Part shown: piece by piece, positions 8,826 to 17,960 of the stretch
Position numbering within the stretch: position 1 is the stretch's first letter
Layout: the number at the start of each line of letters is the position of its first letter
From: SZUA-38 sp965212525
GTDB lineage: Bacteria > Pseudomonadota > Gammaproteobacteria > Xanthomonadales > SZUA-38
Direction of reading: 5' to 3'
Assembly: GCA_965212525.1 (NCBI GenBank)
Contig: CBDBVC010000043.1
Span: forward strand, 1 to 64,000
DNA: 64,000 nt
Notes under the pieces: generated by a model
Seen by the model: only the letters and a program-made list of their open reading frames with translations
What the model was told of the DNA's origin: nothing
Database searches by the model: none
Position numbers and translations under genes: made by a program

Positions 8826-9335
8826 CTAGGGTTCTTCGGGAATGCCTGCGAATTCGAACTTTTCCTTCAATTGTTCCCTGGCGCGAAACAACTGTGTCAT
8901 GACAGCGCTCTTGCTGATATCGAGCTGGTCCGCAATTTCCTGGCAACTGAACCCCATCACCACCTGTAGCACCAGAGGTTCCCTGTATTTCTCGGGCAAG
9001 CGGGCAATGGCCTTTCTCAAAAGACGGGTTTCTGACTGATCTTCATGACTGGACTGAACGGTATCAGAGACCAGTTGTTCGTCAATTTCCACCAGATCCG
9101 GTACCTTCTTCTCGAAGGTGCGGGCAAATTCCCGTCGCAGAATCGTGATCAGCCAGCTCTTGACCGCTTTCTGGTCGCGCAGGCGCTCAAAGGCTTTCCA
9201 GGCCCTGAGAAAGGTTTCCTGAACCAGATCGTGTGCCAGCGGCATGTCCTTGCACAGCCAGTACGCATATCGTGACAGGTCGTCATGATAGGTGCGTGCT
9301 ATCTCTTCGAATCGAGACCTGAGGTCCGGGTTCAT
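8826..9335 (-). CDS. ECF-type RNA polymerase sigma factor
   Basis: A 169-residue sigma-70-family factor with region 2 (about residues 8-75: DLVQETFLRAWKAFERL, WLITILRREFAR) and region 4 (about 110-160: LPEKYREPLVLQVVMGFSCQEIADQLDISKSAVMTQLFRARE), with no region 3 or 1.1. Such factors redirect RNA polymerase to a small regulon and normally sit beside an anti-sigma factor. Here neither neighbour looks like one: the DUF2333 gene lies 174 nt downstream and a methyltransferase lies divergently upstream. Either the anti-sigma gene is elsewhere or this belongs to an ECF group controlled otherwise. The regulon cannot be predicted from the window. Confidence 0.9.
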   Translation of the reverse strand: MNPDLRSRFEEIARTYHDDLSRYAYWLCKDMPLAHDLVQETFLRAWKAFERLRDQKAVKSWLITILRREFARTFEKKVPDLVEIDEQLVSDTVQSSHEDQSETRLLRKAIARLPEKYREPLVLQVVMGFSCQEIADQLDISKSAVMTQLFRAREQLKEKFEFAGIPEEP

Positions 9336-9831
9336 TCGTTGTACTGTCCTGTCAGAAATGATGATTTCTGTGTCTGAATGGTGCGATAGGTTGTTGCCCC
9401 GGTCTGAGTGCTGACCGGCAGTGCCAATCCGTGGGACACAGTTTCGATTCTACTGGTCTGCGGTTTGAGTCTCAAGCCGAAAGCATGCCTGAAACGATGC
9501 GGAATAAATGTCTGGCGCAAGATGGTTTCTCCAGGAAGATTACGCATGAAAGAATCATTCGGATTGTGGTCAGTGACCTATGGCACTTTGAAGAATGTTG
9601 CGATCGATGATTTCATACGCATCAAACACGAGACGGCTTGCAGCACTGTAACTAATGAAGGTGTTGATCGTCTGAGTGTTTGAGCGGTGTCACGGGATAG
9701 AGTCCCGGATGCTTCAGGTCCGCTGATTGATCAGCCAGGCAGCCGTGATGTTTCATGGTGCCACATCAGCTTGCCATGGGCAGGGATTGTGCTTACCCTG
9801 TACCATTTTCTGACAGATTCGGGAGTTGGAA
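9336..9831. other. intergenic region, no gene seen
   Basis: About 496 bp between the divergent sigma factor and methyltransferase genes. A plus-strand frame at 9408-9683 lacks a Shine-Dalgarno sequence and recognisable protein features, so I do not call it. A short palindrome (ctgattgatcag) lies at 9722-9733. Promoters for both flanking genes must be here, including possibly an autoregulated sigma promoter. Confidence 0.5.
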
Positions 9832-10491
9832 ATGGCGATGAATTTTGAACTGGCAAGATCCAATATGGTGAGCCAGCAGGTACGGACCTGGGACGTGCTT
9901 GATGACAAGGTGCTCGAAATCCTCGGCGAACTGCCACGGGAAGAGTTTGTGCCGCAAAGATACCGGCAACTGGCCTATTCGGATATGGAAATTCCACTGA
10001 ATGACACCGAGGTCATGATGAAGCCGGTCGTCGAAGGCAGATTTCTCCAGACACTCGATCTTGCCGGTGATGAGGATGTACTCGAAATCGGCACGGGCAG
10101 CGGCTATTTCACTGCCTGTCTGTCGAAACTGGCCGGGCGAGTTCGGTCAGTCGAGATTGATGAAAAACTTGCAGCATCGGCCCGCAGTCATCTGTCCAAT
10201 ATTGATCTGGACACAATCGAGATTGAAACGGGTGATGCACTACAGTCCTGGACAACGAGTGAGCAGTTTGACGTGATCGTGCTGACAGGTGCAGTTGAGT
10301 CGCTGCCATCACGATTGACCGGCTGGCTCAAGCCAGGTGGACGCGTCATCGCAGCCGTTGGACAGTCGCCAAACATGCACGTGGTGATTGCCACGGCGCA
10401 GGGAAATTCTCTGGTGAGTCAGAAATCGGTATTCGAGACTGACTTGCCTTATCTGACTGGTGGGCAGGAGCCTGCCAGTTTTGAATTCTAG
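9832..10491 (+). CDS. protein-L-isoaspartate O-methyltransferase-like protein
   Basis: A SAM-dependent methyltransferase of the PCMT fold. ARSNMVSQQVRTWDVLD and PREEFVP at the start are typical of the PCMT-like protein found upstream of tolC in many gammaproteobacteria, and VLEIGTGSGYF is the SAM-binding loop. It has 219 residues. The start is set at ATG 9832 because GGGAG lies 6 nt upstream; an in-frame TTG at 9826 is less likely. The tolC start follows 20 nt after the stop, so the two are probably one operon. True isoaspartate repair activity is not certain for this subgroup. Confidence 0.85.
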   Translation: MAMNFELARSNMVSQQVRTWDVLDDKVLEILGELPREEFVPQRYRQLAYSDMEIPLNDTEVMMKPVVEGRFLQTLDLAGDEDVLEIGTGSGYFTACLSKLAGRVRSVEIDEKLAASARSHLSNIDLDTIEIETGDALQSWTTSEQFDVIVLTGAVESLPSRLTGWLKPGGRVIAAVGQSPNMHVVIATAQGNSLVSQKSVFETDLPYLTGGQEPASFEF

Positions 10492-10511
10492 AAAAGGTGT
10501 TTAGAGTGAGC

Positions 10512-11831
10512 ATGATAAAGAAGACAGCAATTGCCGTATGCGTGTGCGCAATCGTCACGCAGACTGTACAGGCTGAGGATCTCCTCGAGATATACCAGCT
10601 TGCGGTTCAGAATGATCCGCAGCTGAGTCAGGCCGAATCGAATTACCGCAGTGTCGGTGAAACCGAGCGTCAGGCATTCGGCAGCTTTCTGCCGACCGTG
10701 AACGCATCGTTCAACTACAGCGATTCAACGGGCAGCTCGAGCACGGTGGACGGTCAGAACTTCGAGAGCGACAATCAGGTCGAAACACTGCGTGTCACAC
10801 TCGACCAGACCATTTACGATCACAGCAACTACACACGTCTGGATGCATCCAGGGCGAGAACAGCCCAGGCTGAAGCGGACCTTCTGGCTGCCAGACAGGA
10901 CTTGATGATCCGTGTTGCTGAACGTTATCTGTCGGTACTGACCAACAAGGATGCCTTCACCTTCACCGAAGCCGAAGAAAAAGCCAACGAGCGACAGCTG
11001 GAACAGGCGGAACAACGCTATGAAGTGGGTCTGACGGCGATCACCGATGTTCATGAGGCGCGCGCGTCTTACGACCAGTCCCGTGCTCGTGCCATCGTGG
11101 CGAAGAACACACTCGATGATTCCTATGAAGCACTGAATGAGATTACCGGCGTGTACACGGAAAACCTCAAGGTGGTACGCGAAAAGGTGAATTTCCCACC
11201 ACCGATGCCAGCCAATCCCGATACCTGGGTTGAACAGGCCATGAACGCCAATCCAAGCGTATTGTCGTCAAAATTTGCATCCGATGCGGCTTTCCATAAT
11301 ATCCGCACCGAGCGCGCCGGACATCTGCCCAGCTTAAGTGCCAATGCATCGTATCGTGATACCACCAATGACGGTGATCTTGGTCCATTTGCCACCACAA
11401 ACTCGGATGACACCAGTTTCGGTTTCACTGTCAGTGTGCCTATCTACGCTGGTGGTAATGTCAACTCACGAACCCGGCAGGCGCAGTATGATCACGAATC
11501 GGCAATGCAGCGACTGGAACAGGATCAGCGCAGCGTGACACGTGCGACACGAAATAATTATCGCGCCATCATTGCCGGTATCAGTGAAGTCGAAGCCTTT
11601 CGCCAGAGCGTGATTTCGGCCCAGAGTGCTCTCGAGGCGACAGAGGCGGGTTTTGAAGTCGGCACCCGAACCATTGTTGATGTGCTGCTGGCGCAGCGAT
11701 CGCTGTTTCAGGCGCAGCGCGACTATTCCGGTGCCCGCCACGACCTGTTGCTGGATGAGTTGCGTCTGCAGGCTTCGGCTGGCCAGATCACAGTGGATGA
11801 CCTGAAAAAGGTCAACAGCATTCTCGAATAA
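10512..11831 (+). CDS. tolC: TolC family outer-membrane channel protein
   Basis: Outer-membrane factor that forms the exit duct for type I secretion and RND-type efflux pumps. A signal peptide (MIKKTAIAV... ending VQA before EDLL) is followed by the two-fold repeated helical/beta architecture. The repeats are visible as DPQLSQAESNYRSVGETERQAFG...LPTVNAS and NPSVLSSKFASDAAFHNIRTERAGHLPSLSANAS. It has 439 residues. ATG 10512 is chosen because the signal peptide begins there; an in-frame GTG at 10497 would add five residues. A terminator follows directly. No inner-membrane pump genes are next to it, so it is likely a general-purpose TolC. Confidence 0.93.
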   Translation: MIKKTAIAVCVCAIVTQTVQAEDLLEIYQLAVQNDPQLSQAESNYRSVGETERQAFGSFLPTVNASFNYSDSTGSSSTVDGQNFESDNQVETLRVTLDQTIYDHSNYTRLDASRARTAQAEADLLAARQDLMIRVAERYLSVLTNKDAFTFTEAEEKANERQLEQAEQRYEVGLTAITDVHEARASYDQSRARAIVAKNTLDDSYEALNEITGVYTENLKVVREKVNFPPPMPANPDTWVEQAMNANPSVLSSKFASDAAFHNIRTERAGHLPSLSANASYRDTTNDGDLGPFATTNSDDTSFGFTVSVPIYAGGNVNSRTRQAQYDHESAMQRLEQDQRSVTRATRNNYRAIIAGISEVEAFRQSVISAQSALEATEAGFEVGTRTIVDVLLAQRSLFQAQRDYSGARHDLLLDELRLQASAGQITVDDLKKVNSILE

Positions 11832-11860
11832 TTCAGCAGAACTTCAGGGCAAGTCATCGA

Positions 11861-11894
11861 AAACGCCACCTGAGAAATCAGGGGGCGTTTTTTT
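11861..11894. terminator. intrinsic terminator after tolC, overlapping the waaA stop
   Basis: AACGCC-ACCTGA / TCAGGG-GGCGTT stem with a short GAAA-like loop, then a run of T on the plus strand. The waaA stop codon lies inside the 3' arm, so the two convergent genes share the hairpin. Confidence 0.8.
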
Positions 11895-13179
11895 CTACCC
11901 GCCCACAATGTGCCGAATCGTTCATCGCCATCCTGACCAGTTCTATGGTGCGTTCAAGTGCACCACGATTCTCTTCCACAAGAGCGATGGCATTTCGACC
12001 CATCTGTTCGCGCAGATTGTCGTCCTTGCGCAGCCGGATGATCTGGTCACCCAGCTCGGCGGCATTATGAACCAGGTGTGCGCCGTGCTTGTTGAGCAAT
12101 AGCGCGGTGATTTCTGCAAAGTTGAAGGTGTGTGGCCCGACCAGAACGGGAATGCCAAGCGTGGCCGGCTCGAGTACATTGTGACCGCCGATCTCCGCCA
12201 GAGATCCACCAATGAATGCCAGATCGGAGCCGGCGTAGAAATTCAGCAATTCGCCAAGGCTGTCCAAGATGAGGATCTGTGTGTCTGCAGTGACCGGCTC
12301 ACGGGTTGATCGCTGCACGATCCTGTATCCCTGTGACTTACAGCGCACGCTGACGCGGCTGAAGCGCTCCGGGTGCCGGGGTGCAATAATCAGCAGCACG
12401 TCAGGGTCATACTCCAGCAATCTGGGAAAGGCTTCCAGTAGCGGTGTTTCGTCATCCTCATGGGTACTGGCTGCAATCAGGACAAACCTGTCTTCACCCC
12501 ATTCGGAGCGCAGTTCCCGACCTGCCAGTCGAATATTGTTGGATACCCTGAGATCGAATTTGAGTGAGCCGACCTTGTGAAGCAGATCAGGGCTGGCCCC
12601 GAGCTGGATCAGTCGGCGGTAATCGGTATCGGTCTGTGCCGCAATGCTGTGGGTGCTGTTCAGGGCCATGGCGACCATGTCACGACCGGGCCTGTAACCC
12701 TTGAGTGATTTCTCCGACAGTCGCGCATTGGCAACCACGATTGGTATGTTGCGTGAACTGCAGGCGAAAAAGAGATTGGGCCAGATTTCGGTTTCCATCA
12801 CCACGCCGACACAGGGTTTGACCCGTTTCAGAAAGCGGCCCACAGCCGAAGGCAAATCATAGGGCAGATAGACGTGAAAGACGCTGTCGCCAAGCTCCCT
12901 GATCACCTGGTCCGAGCCGGTTGGTGTGATGGTGGTGACCACAAAGGGTCTTTGCGGAAACTGGTACATCAGCGCCCTAATCAATGGCAGTGCGGCATTG
13001 AATTCACCCAGTGAAACGGCATGCACCCATATGGAGCCTTCCATCGGTGGTACCGGGAAATAACCGAATCGTTCCTTCCATCGACTGAAATAGGCGGGTG
13101 CGCGAATCCCCCGGAGTGACAACCTCAGCAATATCACCGGTGTGAGCAGGTACATAAGCAGTGTGTAGAGCTTGCGCAT
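11878..13179 (-). CDS. waaA: 3-deoxy-D-manno-octulosonic acid (Kdo) transferase
   Basis: Adds Kdo to lipid IV-A in lipopolysaccharide core assembly at the cytoplasmic face of the inner membrane. The N-terminal membrane anchor (LLMYLLTPVILLRLSLRG) is followed by two Rossmann-like GT-B halves. Visible are WVHAVSLGEFNAALPLI, the acceptor-side METEIWPNL, and the nucleotide-sugar site IGGSLAEIGGHNVLEPATLGIPVLVGPH. Its 433 residues match the family. It is divergent from an LpxL-type acyltransferase, so the two neighbouring lipid A genes may share a control region. Confidence 0.95.
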   Translation of the reverse strand: MRKLYTLLMYLLTPVILLRLSLRGIRAPAYFSRWKERFGYFPVPPMEGSIWVHAVSLGEFNAALPLIRALMYQFPQRPFVVTTITPTGSDQVIRELGDSVFHVYLPYDLPSAVGRFLKRVKPCVGVVMETEIWPNLFFACSSRNIPIVVANARLSEKSLKGYRPGRDMVAMALNSTHSIAAQTDTDYRRLIQLGASPDLLHKVGSLKFDLRVSNNIRLAGRELRSEWGEDRFVLIAASTHEDDETPLLEAFPRLLEYDPDVLLIIAPRHPERFSRVSVRCKSQGYRIVQRSTREPVTADTQILILDSLGELLNFYAGSDLAFIGGSLAEIGGHNVLEPATLGIPVLVGPHTFNFAEITALLLNKHGAHLVHNAAELGDQIIRLRKDDNLREQMGRNAIALVEENRGALERTIELVRMAMNDSAHCGRVEKNAP

Positions 13180-13355
13180 GGGTTGGGCTGGTTCCTGTAC
13201 AGAATGGCTGCAATAGCGGGGCCGCGAATCTCGCGTGCCTGATTATACTATCAATCCGATGACTGTTGTTTGTACAATATCTTCGCCTTGATCCCAGCTG
13301 AGTCAGTTTTTCATGTCATCAGGACCACTTCATTGACCGGAGCAATACTGCCGTG
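13180..13355. promoter_or_regulatory. waaA/lpxL divergent promoter region
   Basis: 176 bp between two divergent lipid A/LPS genes. It is locally AT-rich around 13235-13290 where promoters would be expected. No clear operator is visible. Confidence 0.35.
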
Positions 13356-14258
13356 ATGTCGCTGTTGTCACATCCCAGACACTGGCCGATGCTGCTGCTC
13401 ATGTTGCTGTTACGGCTGCTGTGTCTGTTGCCGTACCGAGTACTGATGGCCTTCGGATACCCATTGGGCTGGCTGTTGCGAACGGCACTGCGCAGTCGCG
13501 TGCGTGTTGCCCGCAGGAATCTCGAGCTGACTCATCCTGAGCTCGACGAGGCGGCATTGTCGGCATTGCTCAGAAAATCGTTCACGTCGCTGGGGCAGAT
13601 GGTCTTCGAAACCGGGCTGGCCTGGTGGTCATCAAATCGCCGTATCGACAGGCTCAGCACTGTCAGGGGTCTGGAGAACCTCAACCGTCTGCTGGATGAT
13701 GGTCGGGGTGTCTTGCTGGTCTCTGCACACTTCACCACACTGGAGATTGGTACCCGTATCCTTTGTCAGGCAGTACCCGGGAAAATTGCCGGACTCTACA
13801 GAAAGCATGGAAATCCTACTCTGGACAAGGTCGTCAGAGCCTCGAGGCTGAGTTATGCGAAGGCGCTGTTTGATCGATCTCAGTCACGACAGGCTGTAAA
13901 GCACATGAGGCAGGGAGGGGCACTGTGGTATGCGGCAGACCAGGATTACGGTCGTGGCGAGAGTGTGTTTGTTCCGTTCATGGGTGTGATGGCCTCGACC
14001 ATCACCTCCTCTCATCATCTGGCCCGAATGGGCAGGGCCGCCGTCATTATCGTCAGTCAGCGACGTCTTGCCGCAGGCCAGGGCTACGAGCTGACCTTCT
14101 CCAGTCCACTGGAAGAATTTCCATCGGCCGACATCAGCGCTGACTGTCAGCGCCTGAATGATGAACTGGGTGCACTGGTGATGAAGAACCCGTCCCAGTA
14201 CATGTGGCTGCACCGGCGCTTCAAGACCAGGCCACCGGGTGAGGAACGGATCTACTGA
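13356..14258 (+). CDS. LpxL/HtrB-type lipid A acyltransferase
   Basis: An inner-membrane acyltransferase that adds a secondary acyl chain to Kdo2-lipid IV-A. An N-terminal hydrophobic anchor (MLLLMLLLRLLCLLPYRVLM) is followed by the catalytic H-x4-E motif in SAHFTTLEIG near residue 130. Then come GLYRKHGNP, the second conserved block AADQDYGRGESVFVPFMG, and the C-terminal QYMWLHRRFKTRPPG typical of the family. At 300 residues it has the usual length. ATG 13356 is preferred over GTG 13353. It is divergent from waaA, which provides the Kdo-containing substrate. Whether the acyl specificity is LpxL- or LpxM-like cannot be read. Confidence 0.9.
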   Translation: MSLLSHPRHWPMLLLMLLLRLLCLLPYRVLMAFGYPLGWLLRTALRSRVRVARRNLELTHPELDEAALSALLRKSFTSLGQMVFETGLAWWSSNRRIDRLSTVRGLENLNRLLDDGRGVLLVSAHFTTLEIGTRILCQAVPGKIAGLYRKHGNPTLDKVVRASRLSYAKALFDRSQSRQAVKHMRQGGALWYAADQDYGRGESVFVPFMGVMASTITSSHHLARMGRAAVIIVSQRRLAAGQGYELTFSSPLEEFPSADISADCQRLNDELGALVMKNPSQYMWLHRRFKTRPPGEERIY

Positions 14259-14283
14259 GACGGTCTGATCTGATGCTCCCTGT

Positions 14284-14958
14284 CTACAGCAATCCCTGTT
14301 CGGCAAAGGAAACCGTCTCACCATTTCCAATGACCAGATGATCCAGCAACGGTATGTCGATGAGTGCGAGGGCATGCTTGATCTTGATCGTGATGTGCTG
14401 ATCGGCGGTCGAGGGTTCTGCCACGCCTGATGGATGATTGTGTGCGATGATCAGTGCCGCCGCATTCAGTTGCAGACAACGCTGGACAATGATGCGTGGA
14501 TAAACCGAGGCGCCGTCAATCGTTCCGGTAAAGAGGACTTCGCACCGGATCACCTGATGGCGGGCGTCCAGATACATGCAGGCGAAGCATTCGTTGGGCT
14601 TGTCACCAATCCAGATGCTGAAATACTCCCGTGTAGAGGCTGGATTCTCCATCACCGGTCGCTGTTTCAGTTCTGTTGACATTGCACGCCTGGTCAGCTC
14701 ACGTGCTGCCATCAGCTGGCTGAACTTTGCCGGCCCCGCACCATGAACAGCCGTGAACTCCGGAAGGCTTGCGTTGAGCAGGTCGGGTAGCGAACCGAAA
14801 TGCGCGAGCAACTCGCGTGCCAGGTCAACGGCACTGTGGCCATTACTCCCGGTTCTCAGAAAAATGGCAAGTAATTCAGAGTCATTGAGGGTTTCTGCAC
14901 CAAATGTTAATAATTTTTCACGCGGACGCTCTTCCGCGGGCCACTGATGAATTGACAT
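14284..14958 (-). CDS. radC: RadC family JAB1/MPN-domain protein
   Basis: A 224-residue protein with an N-terminal helix-hairpin-helix-like part (FGAETLNDSELLAIFLRTG, AVHGAGPAKFSQLMAARELTRR) and a C-terminal JAB1/MPN metalloprotease-like domain. The zinc-site motif is IIAHNHPSGVAEPSTADQ (H-x-H-P-S-G ... S-x-x-D). The cellular role is unclear despite the name. The start at 14958 is preferred to the longer frame because AAGGA lies 7 nt upstream. Divergent from dut. The coaBC gene often found between radC and dut in gammaproteobacteria is absent here. Confidence 0.93.
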   Translation of the reverse strand: MSIHQWPAEERPREKLLTFGAETLNDSELLAIFLRTGSNGHSAVDLARELLAHFGSLPDLLNASLPEFTAVHGAGPAKFSQLMAARELTRRAMSTELKQRPVMENPASTREYFSIWIGDKPNECFACMYLDARHQVIRCEVLFTGTIDGASVYPRIIVQRCLQLNAAALIIAHNHPSGVAEPSTADQHITIKIKHALALIDIPLLDHLVIGNGETVSFAEQGLL

Positions 14959-15109
14959 GCTAAAATCCTTTTCAGCTAAACTGTCGATGATAGTTGCACG
15001 AGATGGCCCTGGCTGTAGTACATTGACGCTTTTCCTGTCAGGGTCTTTAGACAAAACCCCAGCCATGGCACTGATGCACCGGTAAGGCTACCGGTAAAGG
15101 CGGCGATCG
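14959..15109. promoter_or_regulatory. radC/dut divergent promoter region
   Basis: 151 bp between the divergent starts. AT-rich tracts near 14960-15000 could serve radC. No gene is visible, and no trace of coaBC is seen. Confidence 0.35.
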
Positions 15110-15568
15110 ATGACGACCAAAATCAAGTTGAAGGTTCTCGACCAGGCTTTCTGTGACCGATTCGGATTACCGCAATACGGCACACAGGGTTCTGCCGGTC
15201 TCGATCTGAGGGCCTGTATGGATGAGGATCTGACGATCGTGCCGGGTGAAACTGTGCTGATCAAGACCGGATTGTCCATTTATATTGAAGATCCGGCACT
15301 GGCAGCTGTTATACTTCCCAGGTCCGGGCTTGGACACAAGCACGGACTGGTGATGGGGAATCTGGTTGGACTGATAGACTCCGATTATCAGGGCCCGTTG
15401 ATGGTGTCCTGCTGGAATCGAGGTACTGAGCCGTACACGATCAGCCCGGGTGACCGCATTGCACAACTGGTTTTTCTGCCCGTGGTACAGGCAGAGTTTG
15501 ATGTGGTCAGTGACTATACGTCGACTGAGCGCGGAAGTGGTGGATTTGGTCATACAGGGGAACAGTGA
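15110..15568 (+). CDS. dut: deoxyuridine 5'-triphosphate nucleotidohydrolase
   Basis: Homotrimeric dUTPase: hydrolyses dUTP to dUMP and PPi, keeping uracil out of DNA and feeding dTMP synthesis. All five family motifs are present: SAGLDLRA, PRSGLGHKHG, NLVGLIDSDYQGPL, GDRIAQLVFLP, and the C-terminal arm ERGSGGFGHTG. It has 152 residues. The stop is followed 10 nt later by the phosphomannomutase gene with AGGAAG before its start, so the two are co-transcribed. Confidence 0.97.
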   Translation: MTTKIKLKVLDQAFCDRFGLPQYGTQGSAGLDLRACMDEDLTIVPGETVLIKTGLSIYIEDPALAAVILPRSGLGHKHGLVMGNLVGLIDSDYQGPLMVSCWNRGTEPYTISPGDRIAQLVFLPVVQAEFDVVSDYTSTERGSGGFGHTGEQ

Positions 15569-15578
15569 GGAAGCGTCC

Positions 15579-17960
15579 ATGTCAGAATCATCGTCACTTC
15601 AGAACAAGGGCAAGGAACTGCTCTCCGGTATCAACCTGGAAAAGGTCAGGAATCTGTCACTGCTGGTTATCGGAGGTGTCATCTTTGTCTATTTTGCCTA
15701 CCAGCTTGGTGTTGGGTATCTGTACAAGCGATCGGTTTCCAACAGTAGTTTTGCGGTTACCAAGACAGTCGACAAGCTGACTGATCAACTGGATGAATGG
15801 CGTCAGGCCACCGTGATGCTGAAGGATAGCCAGAACGTTCTGGTTGCGATTGAATCTGCGCCATCAAAAATCGCAGCCGAATCTCAGATTGAAACACAGA
15901 TTCAGAATCAGTCTGGTACTGCTGCCGATGTCTCCATCTTTCCGCTCGATATCGAATTTCTCGAACCCGAACCCTATCCGGGAGCAGATTATTCCACGAT
16001 TGCACTGTTGCTTGAAGCCAAGGTTCGCAAGGACCTTTCTTCCATGGGTGTGGTCCACCTCAACACGGCGAACGAAGGTATTGCCTGGGCCACATTGATT
16101 CAGAATCAGAGCACTGCGACCGATGTTGCCATCATGGTTGTCTCCTTTCCCTTTTCCACCATCAGGGAAATACTCTCAAAGAACATTTCCGACAGTATCT
16201 ACACCGATCTCAGAATGGCTCAGAAATACCGCAAGGGCGTGATTTACTTCCAGGGTGAGCTCGGTGGTGCGATGCAGGAAGATATCAATTCCACTGAAAT
16301 AACTGAGCACAACATTGCCATCGGACATTACGTCCCGGCCACCGCATTGTGGAATCAGTCTTCCTGGTACCTCAACCTTATCGGCTTCCTGATCGGTGTG
16401 GGACTGGCCTATGGCGGTCAGCGGCTTGAGCATGTGGATGACGTCGAAGAGGAGACTCTGCAGGATCTGATGGATGCAGACCCGGGCAAGCGCGAGTACA
16501 CCGGAGATGAAGAACTCGAGGAGGCCTTCGATTTCGTCGAAAGCGGCAAACCGGCTTCGAATCTTGGTGAAGTGGGGGTCGGCAATCAGATGATGTCACC
16601 AACCATCTTCCGCGCCTATGACATCCGCGGTGTCATCGGCAAGACACTCACCGTCCAGGGCGCTGTACTGATCGGGCAGGCCGTCGGTTCGGCAGCTGTG
16701 GAACAGGGTGTCACCGAGATGGTTGTGGCACGCGATGGACGACTCTCAAGTCCAGAATTTTCAAGCAAGCTGATCGAAGGTCTGGTGTCCACCGGTACGA
16801 ATGTGATCGATGTGGGTGCGGTCACTACAGGCATGATGTATTTTGCCACTCATCACCTGAAAACCATGTCAGGTGTGATGGTCACCGGTTCTCATAACCC
16901 AGCCGATTACAACGGCTTCAAGATTGTCATTGACGGTGAGCCGGTCGCCGGTGAGAAAATCACTGAACTGCATGAGCGTATCAAGTCGGGTAATTTCACC
17001 AGTGGTACCGGCGGTGTACAGGAAGTCGACATCACCGAAGAATACATCGATGAAATCGCCTCGGATGTGCTGGTCGAAGATCAGCTCAAGGTTGTCATCG
17101 ACTGCGGCAATGGCATTGGTGGCATGGTGGCACCTCGTTTGCTTGAGGAAATCGGATGCGAAGTGGAGCCCCTCTACTGCGAGGTCGATGGCGAGTTCCC
17201 GAACCATCACCCGGACCCGAGTGATCCGGAAAATCTCAGGGACCTGATACTCAGCGTCAAGAATACCGGTGCAGACCTGGGTCTAGCCATGGATGGAGAC
17301 GCAGACCGACTGGGCGTAGTGACTCGCGACGGTGCCATGATTTTTGCCGATCGTATCCTCATGCTGTTTGCCGAGGATGTCCTGTCACGCAATCCGGGTG
17401 CACCCATCATCTACGATGTCAAATGCACCGGCGACCTGGCCAAGGTGATTCTTCAGCATGGCGGCAGCCCGGTGATGTGGAAGACGGGGCATTCATTCAT
17501 CAAGCAGAAAATGAAGGAGATCAATGCAGAACTGGCCGGTGAGATGAGTGGACATTTCTTCTTCAAGGAGCGCTGGTACGGCTTTGATGATGGGGTTTAT
17601 GCCGCCGCAAGGCTGGTCGAGATCCTGGCTGCACATCCGGATGGCATTGACGATGCGCTGGGCAATCTGCCTGATTCAGTCAGTACACCTGAAATCAAGG
17701 TGGAAATGAAAGAAGGCGAACACTACGCATTCATGGAGCAGTTCAAGGAAAAGGCCGAATTCGATGGTGCCCGTATTACCACCATTGACGGTATTCGGGC
17801 AGACTTCGAGGACGGCTGGGGTCTGGTTCGCTGTTCCAACACGACACCCTGTCTGGTACTCAGGTTTGATGCCGAAAGTCAGGAAGCGCTTGATCGAATT
17901 TCAGCATCCTTCAGGGAGCAGTTGCTGAGTGTCAACAAGCGTCTGGAGTTACCCTTCTGA
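15579..17960 (+). CDS. algC: phosphomannomutase/phosphoglucomutase with N-terminal membrane module
   Basis: Interconverts mannose-6-P/mannose-1-P and glucose-6-P/glucose-1-P for LPS and exopolysaccharide precursors. The C-terminal ~460 residues form the complete catalytic unit: the phosphoserine loop TGSHNP, the Mg2+ site DGDADR, the sugar-specificity loop GEMSGH, and the phosphate site RCSNTTP. The first ~330 residues are an extension: a membrane helix (about 27-47), a ~210-residue probably periplasmic segment, a second helix (about 263-285), then an acidic linker. Such extensions exist in some gammaproteobacterial AlgC proteins. Start at ATG 15579 (GAGGAAG upstream), giving 793 residues. 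The last 12 nt overlap the convergent DUF4124 gene. Confidence 0.9.
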   Translation: MSESSSLQNKGKELLSGINLEKVRNLSLLVIGGVIFVYFAYQLGVGYLYKRSVSNSSFAVTKTVDKLTDQLDEWRQATVMLKDSQNVLVAIESAPSKIAAESQIETQIQNQSGTAADVSIFPLDIEFLEPEPYPGADYSTIALLLEAKVRKDLSSMGVVHLNTANEGIAWATLIQNQSTATDVAIMVVSFPFSTIREILSKNISDSIYTDLRMAQKYRKGVIYFQGELGGAMQEDINSTEITEHNIAIGHYVPATALWNQSSWYLNLIGFLIGVGLAYGGQRLEHVDDVEEETLQDLMDADPGKREYTGDEELEEAFDFVESGKPASNLGEVGVGNQMMSPTIFRAYDIRGVIGKTLTVQGAVLIGQAVGSAAVEQGVTEMVVARDGRLSSPEFSSKLIEGLVSTGTNVIDVGAVTTGMMYFATHHLKTMSGVMVTGSHNPADYNGFKIVIDGEPVAGEKITELHERIKSGNFTSGTGGVQEVDITEEYIDEIASDVLVEDQLKVVIDCGNGIGGMVAPRLLEEIGCEVEPLYCEVDGEFPNHHPDPSDPENLRDLILSVKNTGADLGLAMDGDADRLGVVTRDGAMIFADRILMLFAEDVLSRNPGAPIIYDVKCTGDLAKVILQHGGSPVMWKTGHSFIKQKMKEINAELAGEMSGHFFFKERWYGFDDGVYAAARLVEILAAHPDGIDDALGNLPDSVSTPEIKVEMKEGEHYAFMEQFKEKAEFDGARITTIDGIRADFEDGWGLVRCSNTTPCLVLRFDAESQEALDRISASFREQLLSVNKRLELPF

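Noticed and set aside
9408..9683. A possible small gene in the sigma/methyltransferase gap
   Set aside because: No ribosome site, no recognisable protein pattern, and Cys/Trp-rich composition.
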